From assembly GCA_903879875.1 (NCBI GenBank), contig CAIRNC010000357.1:1-16623 (forward strand): 16,623 nt of DNA, read 5' to 3'. A model generated the notes under the pieces. It searched no databases, was not told where the DNA came from, and saw nothing but the letters and a program-made list of their open reading frames with translations. A program made the translations under genes and the position numbers. Source of the DNA: an uncultured Bacteroidota bacterium (lineage in GTDB: Bacteria > Bacteroidota > Bacteroidia > Flavobacteriales > Flavobacteriaceae). Positions 8,517 through 15,134 of the stretch are shown here, in pieces. Position 1 is the stretch's first letter. Each line of letters begins with the position of its first letter.

Positions 8517-9490
8517 AATCAAGGTAAACCTTCTAATATACTTTACAATATATACATTAGCCATTAATCAAAAATTAGAATTTCTAAGTATAAATTCATT
8601 ATTGATTTCTATACAATTGACAATTAGTTTATTGAATGATACGTTATAAATAGCGTCTCTATCTATAATGTTCTATTTGCTAAACTCTTATATCGCTCAA
8701 ATCCCAACGGGAATATGGGTTTTATTCTTTTTTTACAATTGAAAATTAGCCACTAAGAGCTAAATTCTTTGAAATTCGAAATTGTGTTTGTCTCGATTTT
8801 AACAACACCTTATCACAGCCATAAGTGTTTTTAATTGTCGAAAGAATGAAGAATGAAGGTGTTATTCTCTTGTTTTTTTGTAATTTAAAAATGGTTTATG
8901 TTATAGATGTCGGTTTTTTTAGTTCTATTAGCATACGGTTTCATCTCATCCTTAACCGTTAATCTGCTTTTAATATTGGATAGCACTAGCCGATTTGAAA
9001 ATCTAAATAAAATTGAACTGGTAGGATAGTCAATTTAAAGTCAGAAATTACGCCTATTAATGTAGTTATACTCACAGCCAGATTGGCATTGTAACGGAAA
9101 CTAATAATAAATGTTTTTAATTTATAAGTATTGTTATTTAAGTTAAAAGTCAATATTTAGGGTTTGACATTCCTTTTGAGTATTTTTCAATTTTTAAATA
9201 AAATAGTTTTCGTGACTTATTTTGGTAGTTTCGTGACCTATTTTTTAATTGCATTTAGTAAAGTATATATTGCACCTGATTTAGTGGTTGTATTAATTAA
9301 TTGGATCTGTAAAGTTTTCATAATTTGACTCTTATTATAATTAATATTCAAGATTGAATGCTTTATTGAAAATTGGCTTTTGTTAATTTAGATTTTCGTT
9401 TTAAATTCCCTTAGATGTTAAAACCTTTTATCTTCTCAGCCAATATTTAAAAAATTTAAAATTTTAGACAGGGAAACCAAAAATAGAAAA
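8517..9490. other. 974-bp gene-poor AT-rich region
   Basis: No open frame with convincing coding character spans this stretch on either strand. It does hold a pair of 16-bp direct repeats spaced 21 bp apart (9208-9244), and short inverted repeats such as ACGGTT/AACCGT (8935-8940, 8954-8959) and AACACCTT/AAGGTGTT (8804-8811, 8856-8863). Three minus-strand stretches could be remnants of coding or repeat sequence, at about 8749-8838, 8890-8962 and 8986-9120. A 9-base word TCACAGCCA occurs near 8813 and 9072. No tRNA, rRNA, transposase fragment or CRISPR was recognised. Upstream of 9491 only weak promoter-like matches are seen (for example TAATTTAG near 9384). Confidence 0.6.
9208..9244 (+). repeat. 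Two 16-bp direct repeats spaced 21 bp apart
   Basis: TTTCGTGACTTATTTT (9208-9223) recurs as TTTCGTGACCTATTTT (9229-9244), one mismatch in 16. The start-to-start distance of 21 bp is two turns of B-DNA, so both copies face the same side of the helix, as in many operator or iteron-type binding sites. It lies about 250 bp before the TPR gene. No binding protein can be named. Confidence 0.6.
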
Positions 9491-10192
9491 ATGATGCGTT
9501 TAAAAATATTAACATCAAAATTAGTTTTAAGATTTTCAAATGTTAATCAAAAGGCTGAATATTATTTTAATAGAGGAATTGATAAAAAAAATCTACTTGA
9601 TTACAATGGAGCCATTGCTGAATTTGCAAAGGCTATTGAATTAAAAAGTACAATCGATAAATTTTATGCAACTAGGGCTGCTTGTAAAGAGTCTATATAT
9701 GATTTCAAAGGCGCCATTTCGGATTACACTATTGCCATTTTATTAAATCCTAGCTCTAGCATACATTATAGTGATAGAGCACGATGTAAAAATAATTTAG
9801 AAGATTTCTTTGGTTCAATTATAGATTGCAATAAAGCGATTGAGTTGAATTTTAATAACGTAGATGCCTATGTTGAAAGGAGTAAAAATAAAGCCGATTT
9901 AAGAGACTTTAGCGGTGCGATTATTGATCAAAAGAAGGCTATTGAAATTGAACCTAAAGTTGTTTCAAATGAAATTAATTTAAATAAAAGTAGGTTAACT
10001 GCACATCAAGTAGCATTAGAATCCTATATAAAATCTCTTGAATTAGAAAAAAAGCATGCTACTTCTTATCTTCTCTCAAACAGAGAAATATGTAAATCTT
10101 ATTTAAATAAAAACGAAAAAACAAATCAGGTTTTTAGAAATGTTAATTATTTATATTTTGAAAAGCAAATTGAAACTTTAGAGAAATCTTGA
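9491..10192 (+). CDS. TPR repeat protein of unknown function
   Basis: A 233-residue protein with four consecutive 34-residue tetratricopeptide repeats at 22-55, 56-89, 90-123 and 124-157. Each has the A/Y/R-rich first helix and a second helix of the type F-x-G-A-I-x-[DE]-[YFC]-x-K-A-I-x-[LI]-x-P. TPR arrays are protein-protein docking scaffolds. The C-terminal third (158-233) is Lys/Glu/Asn-rich and helical, with perhaps one decayed repeat near 170-190. There is no signal peptide, only a short basic-amphipathic N-terminus (MMRLKILTSK...). ATG codons stand at both 9491 and 9494, so the exact start is uncertain by one residue. It is very AT-rich, has no operon partner, and lies between a long gene-poor stretch and the 3' side of a tRNA gene. 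That context is compatible with acquired or fast-evolving accessory DNA. Function and partner are unknown. Confidence 0.82.
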   Translation: MMRLKILTSKLVLRFSNVNQKAEYYFNRGIDKKNLLDYNGAIAEFAKAIELKSTIDKFYATRAACKESIYDFKGAISDYTIAILLNPSSSIHYSDRARCKNNLEDFFGSIIDCNKAIELNFNNVDAYVERSKNKADLRDFSGAIIDQKKAIEIEPKVVSNEINLNKSRLTAHQVALESYIKSLELEKKHATSYLLSNREICKSYLNKNEKTNQVFRNVNYLYFEKQIETLEKS

Positions 10193-10196
10193 TATT

Positions 10197-10230
10197 AAAA
10201 AACACTCTTAAAGGACTAAAAGTGTTTTTT
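10197..10230. terminator. Bidirectional terminator between TPR gene and tRNA
   Basis: AAAAAACACT (10197-10206) pairs perfectly with AGTGTTTTTT (10221-10230), a 10-bp stem with a 14-base loop. The A-tract and T-tract give a U-rich 3' arm on both strands. It lies 4 bp after the TPR stop and downstream of the minus-strand tRNA, so it can end both converging transcripts. Confidence 0.85.
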
Positions 10231-10239
10231 ATGAATTTT

Positions 10240-10270
10240 AGCCAGGTTTAGAAAATTTCTAAAGCTGGCT
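10240..10270. repeat. 31-bp palindrome just beyond the tRNA 3' end
   Basis: AGCCAG (10240-10245) and TTTAGAAA (10247-10254) are mirrored as TTTCTAAA (10256-10263) and CTGGCT (10265-10270), with one G/G mismatch and a one-base centre. It starts 7 bp beyond the tRNA-Arg 3' end. As RNA it would form a strong hairpin in the tRNA trailer, but it lacks a T-run, so it is not a standard terminator. A processing signal, a DNA-binding site or a recombination site are the alternatives. Confidence 0.7.
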
Positions 10271-10277
10271 TATTAAG

Positions 10278-10351
10278 TGACCGCGGCAGGGTTCGAACCT
10301 GCAACCATCAGAGCCGAAATCTGATATTCTATCCAGTTGAACTACGCAGCC
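10278..10351 (-). tRNA. tRNA-Arg (anticodon TCG)
   Basis: Read on the minus strand, the 74 bases fold into a full cloverleaf. The acceptor GGCTGCG pairs with CGCGGTC (two G-U pairs), with discriminator A. The anticodon stem TCAGA/TCTGA encloses the loop TTTCGGC with anticodon TCG, which reads CGA and probably other CGN Arg codons. The T arm is GCAGG-TTCGAAC-CCTGC and the D loop contains AACTGGAT. CCA is not encoded (CTT follows the discriminator), so it must be added after transcription. The 5' end lies 14 bp beyond the yqeY stop on the same strand, so it may be processed from a yqeY-tRNA transcript. Confidence 0.96.
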
Positions 10352-10365
10352 ATAATATTATTTAA

Positions 10366-10815
10366 CTATACTAATAATTTTTTTACAATGGTTGAAATGG
10401 TTTTCCCCTCTGCTGTTCCACCCAATTGTGAAGCGGCAATTCCCATTACTTTTCCCATCGAAGCAATTCCTGAAGCTCCAGTTTCTGCTATTATTTTTGC
10501 AATTACTGCTTCTACTTCAGCTTCACTTAATTGCGCTGGTAAAAACTTTTCTATTACTGCAATTTGAGCTAATTCTGGTTCGGCTAAGTCCATTCGATTT
10601 TGTTCCGTAAAGATTTTCGCACTGTCTTTTCTTGTTTTTACTAATTTTTGTAACAACTTTATTTCTTCTTCAGCAGAAATTTCTTCTTTGCTTCCAGAAG
10701 CCGTTTGTGCTAATAAAAGTTCTGATTTTATTGCTCTTAAAGCTTCTAAAGCTACTGTATCTTTGGCTCTCATGGCTGTTTTTAACTCGTCCATGATTTG
10801 TGTTGCTAAACTCAT
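10366..10815 (-). CDS. yqeY: GatB/YqeY domain protein
   Basis: A 149-residue stand-alone YqeY-type protein, the usual length. This small helical domain also forms the C-terminal tail of the GatB subunit of tRNA-dependent amidotransferase, where it contacts tRNA. The biochemical role of the free-standing protein is not established. The sequence shows the family layout: an N-terminal helical half (residues 1-70, LKTAMRAKD...LEALRAIKSELL...), the VIEKFLPAQLSEAEVEAVI linker region, and a C-terminal half with GASGIASMGKVMG and a Gly-rich turn. It follows ftsZ in the same direction but is separated by a terminator and has its own -7 box, so it is probably transcribed independently of the division genes. 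The tRNA-Arg gene follows 14 bp later. Confidence 0.92.
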   Translation of the reverse strand: MSLATQIMDELKTAMRAKDTVALEALRAIKSELLLAQTASGSKEEISAEEEIKLLQKLVKTRKDSAKIFTEQNRMDLAEPELAQIAVIEKFLPAQLSEAEVEAVIAKIIAETGASGIASMGKVMGIAASQLGGTAEGKTISTIVKKLLV

Positions 10816-10892
10816 AATCTAAATTTTAATCTATTAATTGTTGATTTACATTTCGGTTTTAAGGCATAAAGTCGTTTGCAAACTAACAGCTG

Positions 10893-10900
10893 CAAATATA
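10893..10900 (-). promoter_or_regulatory. Bacteroidota -7 box for yqeY
   Basis: Minus-strand TATATTTG is an exact TAnnTTTG match 77 bp upstream of the yqeY ATG at 10815. It directly follows the T-run of the ftsZ terminator, so any -33 element would lie inside that hairpin; no clear TTG is seen there. The rest of the leader has no other -7 match. Confidence 0.65.
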
Positions 10901-10938
10901 AAAAAAATAACCCGAAATCATTACTGTTTTCGGGTTAT
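10899..10938 (-). terminator. Intrinsic terminator after ftsZ
   Basis: On the minus strand ATAACCCGAAA (10938-10928) pairs perfectly over 11 bp with TTTCGGGTTAT (10917-10907), with a 10-base loop and a run of T (to about 10901). It lies 18 bp after the ftsZ stop and closes the murC-ftsQ-ftsA-ftsZ unit. Confidence 0.93.
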
Positions 10939-10956
10939 AAAGTGAGTTGATTTTTT

Positions 10957-12885
10957 TTAATCTACGTTGTCATGAAGAAATGAATTGTTGGAACGCAATT
11001 GCACATCGTCATTGCTATCTGTACCTAAAGATGTTCTTGATTTATTGTTGTTAAAAACCGCATTTGTTAGCTCCACACCTAATCTTTTGTAAGCAGGCTC
11101 TTTTTCATATTCATCCACTTTTGATGGATTATTGTGAAATTTGTAGTTAAAATCTTTTAATTTTCTACGTCTTTCTTCTGAACGTAATCTCGACATTTCT
11201 TCAATGGACATTTCGGTTGGTGAAATGTTATCGTTAGCATCAAAATAAGATGGTGTTGAAGTCACTGTTTTAAGAGTGAGGTTCAATTCTTCGTTTTCTG
11301 GCTCAGCAACTTTATCTAGTACTGGCTTTGATCCCAAAAGACTGTTTTCAACTTCCATATATTCTTCTAGAGAATAACGAATCACGCCACTTTCATTCAA
11401 TTCTGTCATTGGAACCACTTGAACCGGTTGGTTTACTACAATTTCTTTAGTTTCATTTGTTAATTCAAACAAAATTTTGCTATCCTCAATTGGAGCAGCT
11501 ACTTTATGGATTGGCAAATCAAATGAAAACGTAATTTGTTCTTCCTCTTGAGCTACATATTTTGGTTCAGTAACTTTTATTTCACGAACTTCTGGAGTTG
11601 TAAAATAGAAATCTTGTTCCTTTACTGGAGAAACAATTTCAAAAGTAACATCTAAATTTTTAATAAATTCGGTTGTTGGTACTAAATTGTAATCAAAAGT
11701 AGGTTCTACTTTTATAGGTGTTTCTTCTACTTTAGTTTCGAAAACTACCTCTTCCATCAAATCATGAACGATTTTTTCTTCGCTATTCGATGATGGGATT
11801 TCTGTCAAAAAATCAAAAGAAGAGATTACTTTTTGAGACAAATTATGAGTCAACTTTTGCTCATCTTCTAAAGAATGAATGATTTTTTTAGGTTCGGGAT
11901 CAACAATTCCATTTTGTTGTTCTTTGTTGAAACCGGTAGCAATAATAGTTACTGCAATAGCATCTCCAAGCGATTCGTCTTCACCAACACCCATGATAAT
12001 ATTGGCATTATGCCCCGCTTCTGATTGGATGTGGTCATTGATTTCGCCAATTTCGTCAATAGTAATTTCGTTGGTTCCTGAAACAACAAGCAATAAAACA
12101 TTTCTAGCTCCAGTGATTTTATTATCATTTAACAATGGTGAATCCAATGCTGAAACTATCGCTTCTTTTGCTCTGTTTTCGCCCACAGCCGTTGCAGAAC
12201 CCATAATGGCTGTGCCGCTGTTTGACAATACTGTTTTTGCATCTCTTAAATCGATGTTTTGAGTATAATGATGAGTAATTACTTCTGCAATTCCACGAGA
12301 TGCAGTTGCTAATACCTCATCCGCTTTAGAAAAACCAGCTTTAAAACCAAGATTTCCGTATACTTCTCTTAATTTATTATTATTGATAACAATTAATGAA
12401 TCGACTTGTTTTCTCAATTTTTCTACTCCAAGTAATGCTTGTTCTTGACGTACTTTTCCTTCAAATTGAAATGGAATAGTAACAATTCCAACTGTAAGAA
12501 TATCACGTTCTTTCGCTAATTGAGCAATAACGGGTGCAGCACCAGTTCCTGTTCCTCCACCCATTCCAGCAGTGATAAAAACCATTTTGGTATTGCTGTC
12601 CAACATTTTTTCAATTTCAGAAATGCTTTCAATAGCGGATTGTTGCCCTACTTCTGGATTAGCACCTGCTCCAAGACCTTCGGTTAAGTTTACACCTAAC
12701 TGAATTTTGTTGGGTACGCCGCTGTTTTGAAGCGCTTGCGAATCGGTATTACAAACGATGAAGTCAACGCCTTTAATACCTTGTTTGAACATGTGATTGA
12801 TGGCGTTACTTCCGCCACCGCCAACACCGATAACTTTAATTACGTTGGATTGGTTCTTTGGTAAATCAAATGAAATACTTGTCAT
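10957..12885 (-). CDS. ftsZ: Cell division GTPase FtsZ, long C-terminal form
   Basis: Tubulin homologue that polymerises into the cytokinetic ring. The 642 residues are much longer than the roughly 380 of E. coli but fit the long form found in Flavobacteria. The GTPase and polymerisation core spans about 12-325. It has the G-box GGGGSNA (22-28), the tubulin signature GGGTGTGAAP (109-118) and the T7 catalytic loop NIDLRD (Asn210, Asp212, Asp215, matching NxDxxD). Residues about 330-590 form an acidic, low-complexity linker. EPAYKRLGVEL (596-606) resembles the conserved C-terminal peptide that binds FtsA, but here some 36 further residues follow, ending FLHDNVD. The start codon is 46 bp after ftsA with no -7 box between, so it is co-transcribed with ftsA. 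A terminator follows the gene. Confidence 0.97.
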   Translation of the reverse strand: MTSISFDLPKNQSNVIKVIGVGGGGSNAINHMFKQGIKGVDFIVCNTDSQALQNSGVPNKIQLGVNLTEGLGAGANPEVGQQSAIESISEIEKMLDSNTKMVFITAGMGGGTGTGAAPVIAQLAKERDILTVGIVTIPFQFEGKVRQEQALLGVEKLRKQVDSLIVINNNKLREVYGNLGFKAGFSKADEVLATASRGIAEVITHHYTQNIDLRDAKTVLSNSGTAIMGSATAVGENRAKEAIVSALDSPLLNDNKITGARNVLLLVVSGTNEITIDEIGEINDHIQSEAGHNANIIMGVGEDESLGDAIAVTIIATGFNKEQQNGIVDPEPKKIIHSLEDEQKLTHNLSQKVISSFDFLTEIPSSNSEEKIVHDLMEEVVFETKVEETPIKVEPTFDYNLVPTTEFIKNLDVTFEIVSPVKEQDFYFTTPEVREIKVTEPKYVAQEEEQITFSFDLPIHKVAAPIEDSKILFELTNETKEIVVNQPVQVVPMTELNESGVIRYSLEEYMEVENSLLGSKPVLDKVAEPENEELNLTLKTVTSTPSYFDANDNISPTEMSIEEMSRLRSEERRRKLKDFNYKFHNNPSKVDEYEKEPAYKRLGVELTNAVFNNNKSRTSLGTDSNDDVQLRSNNSFLHDNVD

Positions 12886-12931
12886 GATTTATGGTATTTA
12901 TATATTTTTTTAATCTTTTTCTCTTCTAAAT

Positions 12932-14308
12932 TTACTCCGCGTTGTCTAAAAATTCTTTGATTTTGTCAACATATTTATCAAAAAACGACCTTCTTATTTT
13001 CCCTTCTGTTGATTCAATTGGAGCTACATATTGCTGCTTAACTTCTTCTATTTTTTCTTCTTCAACTTCTATTATATCAACAACTGGAGCTTTGTAAACT
13101 GGAGCTTTTTCTGGTTCTGCTACGGAAATTCTAATAGCACTTTGTGTACCGTTTTGAATTGAATTCATTACTAATCCAACAGCTGTAGCATATAATGGAC
13201 TAGAAATTTCTTCGTCCGAATTACCTGCTAAATGTTCGTTTGGATATCCAATTCTAGTATCCATTCCAGTGATGTATTCTACCAATTGTTTGATGTGATT
13301 CAATTGAGCACCTCCACCAGTCAATACAATTCCTGCAATTAATTTTTTTCTTGGATCTTCATGTCCATAAGCTTTAATTTCAACAAAAACTTGTTCAATA
13401 ATTTCAACAACTCTTGCGTGAATTATTTTTGATAAATTTTTCAAGGAAATTTCTTTCGGCTCACGTCCTCTTAATCCTGGAATAGAAACAATTTCGTTAT
13501 CTCTGTTTTCTCCCGGCCAAGCAGAACCAAATTTCACTTTTAGTAATTCGGCTTGTTTTTCAATAATCGAACAACCCTCTTTGATATCATCCGTAATTAC
13601 GTTTCCTCCGAATGGAATTACAGCTGTATGACGTATAATTCCGTCTTTGAAAATGGCTAAATCGGTTGTTCCTCCACCAATATCAATTAAGGCTACACCG
13701 GCTTCTTTTTCTTCTTGACTCAAAACTGCATCGGCTGAAGCCAAAGGTTCTAAAGTTAATCCAGATAAATCAATACCCGAACTTTGGATACATCTTCCTA
13801 CATTTCTAATCGACGAAGCTTGCCCAACAACAACATGAAAACTGGATTCTAATCTTCCACCACACATTCCAATAGGTTCTTTGATTTCGGATTGCCCATC
13901 GATTTTGAATTCTTGTGGCAATACATGAATGATTTCTTCACCTGGAAGCATGGCTAATTTATGTACTTGGTTGATTAAAACATCAATATCTTTATCTCCA
14001 ATCACCTCTTCTGGATTGCTTCTAGAAATATAATCGCTGTGTTGAATACTACGGATGTGTTGACCAGCAATTCCAACTACTACGTCTTTAATTTTGTAAC
14101 CTGACTTAATTTCTGCCTCATCAATTGCTTGCTGAATGGATTGAATGGTTTGAGTTATGTTATCAACAACACCTCTTTTTACGCCAAGGCTTTTGGATTT
14201 TCCAACTCCCAAAATTTCTAATTTTCCATACTCATTTTTCTTGCCAATCATGGCGACAATTTTAGTTGTCCCAATGTCTAAACCTACAGCAATATTTTCT
14301 TTTTCCAT
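12932..14308 (-). CDS. ftsA: Cell division actin-like ATPase FtsA
   Basis: Actin-fold ATPase that tethers FtsZ filaments to the membrane and recruits later division proteins. The 458 residues show phosphate-1 VGLDIGTTK (8-16), the 1C (SHS2) insertion roughly 85-165, phosphate-2 ALIDIGGGTTDLAIF (206-220) and the adenosine motif GIVLTGGGAQL (326-336). The tail GKIRRSFFDKYVDKIKEFL (436-454) is an amphipathic basic helix typical of the membrane-targeting sequence. Between core and helix lies a 45-residue acidic, Pro- and Val-rich spacer. ATG 14308 is 6 bp after the ftsQ stop. The gene is part of the murC-ftsQ-ftsA-ftsZ series. Confidence 0.97.
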   Translation of the reverse strand: MEKENIAVGLDIGTTKIVAMIGKKNEYGKLEILGVGKSKSLGVKRGVVDNITQTIQSIQQAIDEAEIKSGYKIKDVVVGIAGQHIRSIQHSDYISRSNPEEVIGDKDIDVLINQVHKLAMLPGEEIIHVLPQEFKIDGQSEIKEPIGMCGGRLESSFHVVVGQASSIRNVGRCIQSSGIDLSGLTLEPLASADAVLSQEEKEAGVALIDIGGGTTDLAIFKDGIIRHTAVIPFGGNVITDDIKEGCSIIEKQAELLKVKFGSAWPGENRDNEIVSIPGLRGREPKEISLKNLSKIIHARVVEIIEQVFVEIKAYGHEDPRKKLIAGIVLTGGGAQLNHIKQLVEYITGMDTRIGYPNEHLAGNSDEEISSPLYATAVGLVMNSIQNGTQSAIRISVAEPEKAPVYKAPVVDIIEVEEEKIEEVKQQYVAPIESTEGKIRRSFFDKYVDKIKEFLDNAE

Positions 14309-14314
14309 ACCCTT

Positions 14315-15049
14315 TTATTTTGTGCAAACCACTTGTTGCGTATACCTCAATGTTATTCTTTTGTACTTGTTGATTGAACTATCTTGAACTGCTTTCTGAA
14401 AAAAAGCTTTGTAATTATTAAATTTTTTATCCACACTTATTGCTCGTCCAAAATCAATGTCATATTTGTAATTTCTATTGCTCATCAAAAGGGCTCCATT
14501 TGGATAAATTTGCACTCCAATAATGTTCTTTTTCAAAAAATCATCTTCAAAAATATATCGAAATAATTCACTTAATTCTTTCTTATTTTTGTTGTTAATT
14601 TCCCCTGAAACTAGCGGAACTCTTGCGCAATGTATCGGAGATAAAGGCATTTTATTTCCTTGATAGTCAATATAAAAAGAACTGTCCAACTCGAAGATTC
14701 TAGCTACAGGCGTTTTTTGTTTTACTACAGCTTTTAGCACGCCATCAATACTCACAAATACTTCCGATTTCTCGACCATATTGTTGTTATTGATGGATTT
14801 TTCCAATTTATTCAAATCTAACTCAACTTTTCGGATTCTTTTTACATCTTCATTATTTTCTATTAACAATTTATTAACCGCCTTTAGCGTTAAAAAATGC
14901 GTTTCATCGCCAATGAACACTACTTCCGTTTTTGTTAATTTTCTTTGTTCATTTCTAATAGATGTAAATGAATACATGGTTATTATTAAAACTAGCATAA
15001 GTACTAACCTCACATTTATCCAAATATTTATCCAATTTATATTTTTCAT
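14315..15049 (-). CDS. ftsQ: Cell division protein FtsQ
   Basis: Bitopic inner-membrane divisome protein (FtsQ/DivIB family). The 244 residues show a short N-terminal cytoplasmic segment, one membrane helix at about residues 10-29 (VRLVLMLVLIITMYSF) and a periplasmic part. The periplasmic part has a POTRA-like start (KTEVVFIGDETHFLT) and a beta domain (VFVSIDGVLKAVVKQKTPVARI, a typical FtsQ motif). Sequence conservation in this family is low, so the call rests on length, topology, that motif and position between murC and ftsA. The frame is open upstream into murC but ATG 15049 is the only ATG in that stretch; the remaining 85 bp to the murC stop are AT-rich with no -7 box seen. Confidence 0.93.
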   Translation of the reverse strand: MKNINWINIWINVRLVLMLVLIITMYSFTSIRNEQRKLTKTEVVFIGDETHFLTLKAVNKLLIENNEDVKRIRKVELDLNKLEKSINNNNMVEKSEVFVSIDGVLKAVVKQKTPVARIFELDSSFYIDYQGNKMPLSPIHCARVPLVSGEINNKNKKELSELFRYIFEDDFLKKNIIGVQIYPNGALLMSNRNYKYDIDFGRAISVDKKFNNYKAFFQKAVQDSSINKYKRITLRYTQQVVCTK

Positions 15050-15134
15050 TTTACTTCTATTTCCAAACGGAAAATTTATTAATAACGTATGTCTATTTTT
15101 ATGTATTAATTTGAATGCTTTTATTCCTATTAAT

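Noticed and set aside
8934..8960. Hairpin ACGGTT/AACCGT as terminator or regulatory RNA
   Set aside because: Only six pairs, no T-run and no neighbouring gene end; it fits chance in an AT-rich region.
8517..9490. Second copy of the tRNA-Arg 3' end as an att site
   Set aside because: No stretch matching the CCGCGGCAGGGTTCG core was found in the gap or around the TPR gene.
10337..10610. Two plus-strand frames opposite yqeY, overlapping the tRNA
   Set aside because: Antisense of yqeY, Phe/Leu-rich from AT-rich codons; one also starts inside the tRNA gene.
11879..12262. Plus-strand 127-codon frame opposite ftsZ
   Set aside because: Antisense shadow of the conserved FtsZ core; no promoter, no family resemblance.
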